Shown here piece by piece: positions 62,083 to 64,000 of a stretch of 64,000 nt of DNA. The notes below the pieces were generated by a model, which was not told the origin of the DNA, ran no database searches, and worked only from the letters and a program-made list of their open reading frames with translations. Every line of letters starts with the position of its first letter. Within the stretch, counting starts at the first letter, position 1. Location of the stretch: assembly GCF_001592935.1 (NCBI RefSeq), contig NZ_LRDB01000001.1, forward strand, positions 186,001 through 250,000, written 5' to 3'. The translations under genes were made by a program, and so were the position numbers. The stretch is from Roseivirga echinicomitans (GTDB lineage Bacteria > Bacteroidota > Bacteroidia > Cytophagales > Cyclobacteriaceae).

Positions 62083-62733
62083 ATGCTAAAGCAACTTCTC
62101 TCCACAGGTGAACGAAACCAACGCATTGCCTTTATTCTTCTCATTGCAATTCACGCTGCTGGGGTATTGGGTTTGTATTTTGAAGAGAGTAGAGCTCTTT
62201 TCCAATCGCTTACGCCTTTTAACCTACTGCTTACAGCAGCCATTATTTTTCATTTTGAAGAAGGTAAGAATGCCAAATACTTCATCTTTATCCTGTTTAC
62301 ATTTTTGTTCGGGTTTTTCATCGAGGTGGCTGGCGTTAAAACAGGAGCCATTTTTGGCGAATATACCTATGGCCCAACTTTAGGTTTTAAGCTATTTGAT
62401 GTACCTCTTATTATTGGGCTCAACTGGGCAATATTAATTTACATTACTGGAATAGTCAGCAACAAGCTCTCCAGTAACTTTTGGATTCGAACCACTGTCG
62501 GAGCCGGAATGATGGTGATACTTGACCTACTGATTGAGCCAGTTGCAATACGCTTTGACTTTTGGCAATGGGCAGGCTCAAGTATACCAGCCCAGAATTA
62601 CCTGAGTTGGTATATAATTGCCCTTCTTCTTCATATTATCTTTCAGAAATTGGACTTTTCTAAAAACAATCCGCTTGCTATAAAGCTTCTTATAATAGAA
62701 ATGGCGTTTTTCGTAAGTCTTAACCTAATTTAA
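62083..62733 (+). CDS. Carotenoid biosynthesis membrane protein, CruF-like hydratase
   Basis: 216 residues with about seven membrane segments. GFFIEVAGVKTGAIFGEYTYGPTLGFKLFDVPLIIGLNWAI, given here in part, holds the family signature (EVxGxxTGxxFGxYxY...PxxIxxxW). The family hydrates the ends of acyclic carotenoids (CruF, bacterioruberin hydratase). It is followed 33 bases later by the carotene hydroxylase-like gene. The exact substrate cannot be told. Confidence 0.85.
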   Translation: MLKQLLSTGERNQRIAFILLIAIHAAGVLGLYFEESRALFQSLTPFNLLLTAAIIFHFEEGKNAKYFIFILFTFLFGFFIEVAGVKTGAIFGEYTYGPTLGFKLFDVPLIIGLNWAILIYITGIVSNKLSSNFWIRTTVGAGMMVILDLLIEPVAIRFDFWQWAGSSIPAQNYLSWYIIALLLHIIFQKLDFSKNNPLAIKLLIIEMAFFVSLNLI

Positions 62734-62766
62734 ATTTTTGTTGAACAAAGCACCAAACATTAAGTT

Positions 62767-63225
62767 ATGCCGCTGATGATTAAAGCTGTATTGTGGTTAT
62801 TGGCTGGTTTCGTTTTAATGGAAACTTTCTCATGGTGGATTCACAAGTACATTATGCATGGCTTTTTATGGAAAATTCACAAAACGCATCATCAGCACAC
62901 AAAAGGTTATTTCGAATTGAATGACCTTTTCACACTCCTATTTGGAGGGATAGCCATAGTGCTGATCTTCTTAGGAGTTGAAAATTTAGATTACAGGTTT
63001 TGGCTAGGTTGCGGAATCAGTTTGTACGGAATGCTCTACTTCGTTTTACACGATGTACTCATTCACAAAAGATTAAAGCTTCTAGGGCGACCAAAGTCCA
63101 AATATTTAAAAGCAATTATGAGAGCACACAGGGCACATCACAAAACAAGAGAGAAAGAAGATTCAGTATCTTTTGGTCTATTTGTGGTTCCGAAAAAGTA
63201 CTTTAAGGAGGAAGGAGAAAATTAG
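62767..63225 (+). CDS. crtZ: Beta-carotene hydroxylase-like (CrtZ) fatty-acid-hydroxylase family protein
   Basis: 152 residues, four membrane segments. The di-iron His pattern is complete: HKYIMHG, HKTHHQ, HDVLIHKR and HRAHHK. This is the layout of CrtZ, which adds 3-hydroxyl groups to beta-ionone rings. Together with the CruF-like gene it suggests a hydroxylated carotenoid pigment. Its last codons contain a strong ribosome-binding site for the regulator that starts 2 bases after the stop. Confidence 0.9.
   Translation: MPLMIKAVLWLLAGFVLMETFSWWIHKYIMHGFLWKIHKTHHQHTKGYFELNDLFTLLFGGIAIVLIFLGVENLDYRFWLGCGISLYGMLYFVLHDVLIHKRLKLLGRPKSKYLKAIMRAHRAHHKTREKEDSVSFGLFVVPKKYFKEEGEN
63204..63217 (+). promoter_or_regulatory. 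Strong Shine-Dalgarno sequence for the MerR/CarH gene
   Basis: AAGGAGGAAGGAG lies at the end of crtZ, 11-20 bases before the GTG at 63228. Such long anti-16S matches are rare in Bacteroidota, where ribosome binding relies little on them; it supports the GTG start and translation of the regulator with crtZ. Confidence 0.6.
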
Positions 63226-63227
63226 TC

Positions 63228-64000
63228 GTGGCGAATTATTCAATCAAAGATTTAGAGCATTTATCAGGCATTAAGGCCCATACTTTACGCATATGGGAAC
63301 AGCGCTATAACCTCATTAACCCAAAGAGAACAGAAACCAATATTCGGTTTTACGATCAAGACGACCTGAAGCTCATCCTCAACGTTTCATTGTTGAAAGA
63401 TAACGGCATCAAAATATCGAAGATTGCTGAAATGACTCGGGAGCAACTGAACGAAGCCATCATCAATATTTCCGATAACAGTACCAACTTCGCAGATCAA
63501 ATCTATGCCCTCACGCTATGTATGATTGATTTGGACGAACAACGGTTCGAAAAAATAATAAACTCAAATACGCTTAAGCATGGCTTTGAGCGAACCATGA
63601 TGAACTTGGTAATTCCTTTTTTATCTAAAATTGGAGTAATGTGGCTTACAGATGCCATAAACCCAGCTCAAGAACATTTCATTAGTCACCTAGTACGACA
63701 GAAAATCATGGTCGCTATTGATGGTCAACAAACGAATGTAGATAGCTCAGCAAAAAAGTACATGTTATTTTTGCCTGAAGGTGAACTTCATGAGTTAATC
63801 CTCCTTTTCGCAAACTATCTGATAAAATCAAGAGGCGGAAGGGTAATATACCTCGGTCAAACTTTGCCCATAGACGACCTAAAGATGGCTCATGAAATTT
63901 ATGAACCAGAATATCTAATTACTGTACTTACCGGTAAGCCTCTAAATTCAACCCCAACAGAATACATTGAAGAGCTATCAAACCTTTTCCCTGATTCGGA
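63228..64000 (+). CDS. CarH/LitR-type B12-binding MerR regulator (partial, cut at window end)
   Basis: 257 codons are visible; the 3' end is missing. MerR-type DNA-binding domain (1-75: YSIKDLEHLSGIKAHTLRIWEQRYNL, TNIRFYDQDDLKLILNV), then a four-helix bundle with the Wx9EH adenosylcobalamin-binding motif of CarH (Trp139, Glu149, His150), and a B12-binding Rossmann domain with EGELHELILLF, whose His188 aligns with the cobalt-coordinating His of CarH; the Gly after HEL in CarH is Ile here. CarH/LitR repress carotenoid genes in the dark and let go in light. Cotranscription with crtZ suggests autoregulation. GTG start at 63228. Confidence 0.88.
   Translation, partial: MANYSIKDLEHLSGIKAHTLRIWEQRYNLINPKRTETNIRFYDQDDLKLILNVSLLKDNGIKISKIAEMTREQLNEAIINISDNSTNFADQIYALTLCMIDLDEQRFEKIINSNTLKHGFERTMMNLVIPFLSKIGVMWLTDAINPAQEHFISHLVRQKIMVAIDGQQTNVDSSAKKYMLFLPEGELHELILLFANYLIKSRGGRVIYLGQTLPIDDLKMAHEIYEPEYLITVLTGKPLNSTPTEYIEELSNLFPDS

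Overview
The window looks like a chromosomal segment of a free-living Bacteroidota, most likely of the order Cytophagales. This rests on a type IX secretion protein (PorQ), a Rho factor with a long Arg/Lys/Glu-rich N-terminal insert, TonB-dependent uptake, 7TM-DISM and LytS-type kinases, DUF4286 and DUF6427-like genes, and promoters of the Bacteroidota type (TTG, about 20 nt, TAnnTTTG). Several genes start with TTG. I see no tRNA, rRNA, CRISPR array, insertion sequence or prophage. Both edges cut a gene.

Layout. 1-7.2 kb: a truncated envelope protein on the minus strand, then lon behind a textbook sigma-54 promoter, porQ, hslU and argH. 7.2-8.6 kb: a small A/T-rich two-gene module, a minimal nucleotidyltransferase overlapping a 373-residue protein I do not recognise. 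8.7-10.9 kb: a serine hydrolase and a DUF547 lipoprotein. 11-17.8 kb: a complete cobalamin-uptake operon on the minus strand (riboswitch, btuF, btuC, btuD, btuB, two tandem DUF71 PP-loop genes). 17.9-25.5 kb: FKBP isomerase, DUF885 peptidase, CPBP protease, SYLF protein, AlbA_2 regulator, an ECF sigma factor with a TPR anti-sigma-like partner, and a lone receiver. 25.6-36.5 kb: mostly housekeeping (glyA, tatC, rpiB, rbfA, a LolC/E-type permease, a SNF2 helicase, radA, a PLP deaminase). 36.9-41.7 kb: NDH-2, a LytS/LytTR pair and a large MscS channel. 41.8-45 kb: an envelope/osmotic-stress cluster (DUF1328, beta-barrel, coiled-coil lipoprotein, small MscS, CsbD, Dps). 45-49.1 kb: a PAS histidine kinase, an NtrC-type sigma-54 activator and a receiver. 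49.3-51.5 kb: a membrane metallopeptidase and a GH3 enzyme. 51.6-57.7 kb: five two-component genes whose gaps carry a repeated dyad, TAGACC-N4-GGTCTA. 57.9-64 kb: rho, serS, a GNAT enzyme, DUF4286, then two carotenoid genes and a CarH/LitR-type B12-binding MerR regulator running off the right edge.

Two themes link distant parts. Cobalamin recurs: a riboswitch-controlled uptake operon at 11-18 kb, and at 63 kb a regulator with the Wx9EH motif of the B12 photoreceptor CarH behind carotenoid genes. Sigma-54 also recurs: a consensus promoter in front of lon and an NtrC-family activator at 47-49 kb. The best candidates for something undescribed are the nucleotidyltransferase/unknown-protein pair, the dyad repeats with the hairpin-rich spacer at 51.6-51.9 kb, and an ECF anti-sigma/TPR protein ending in a cold-shock/OB-like segment.
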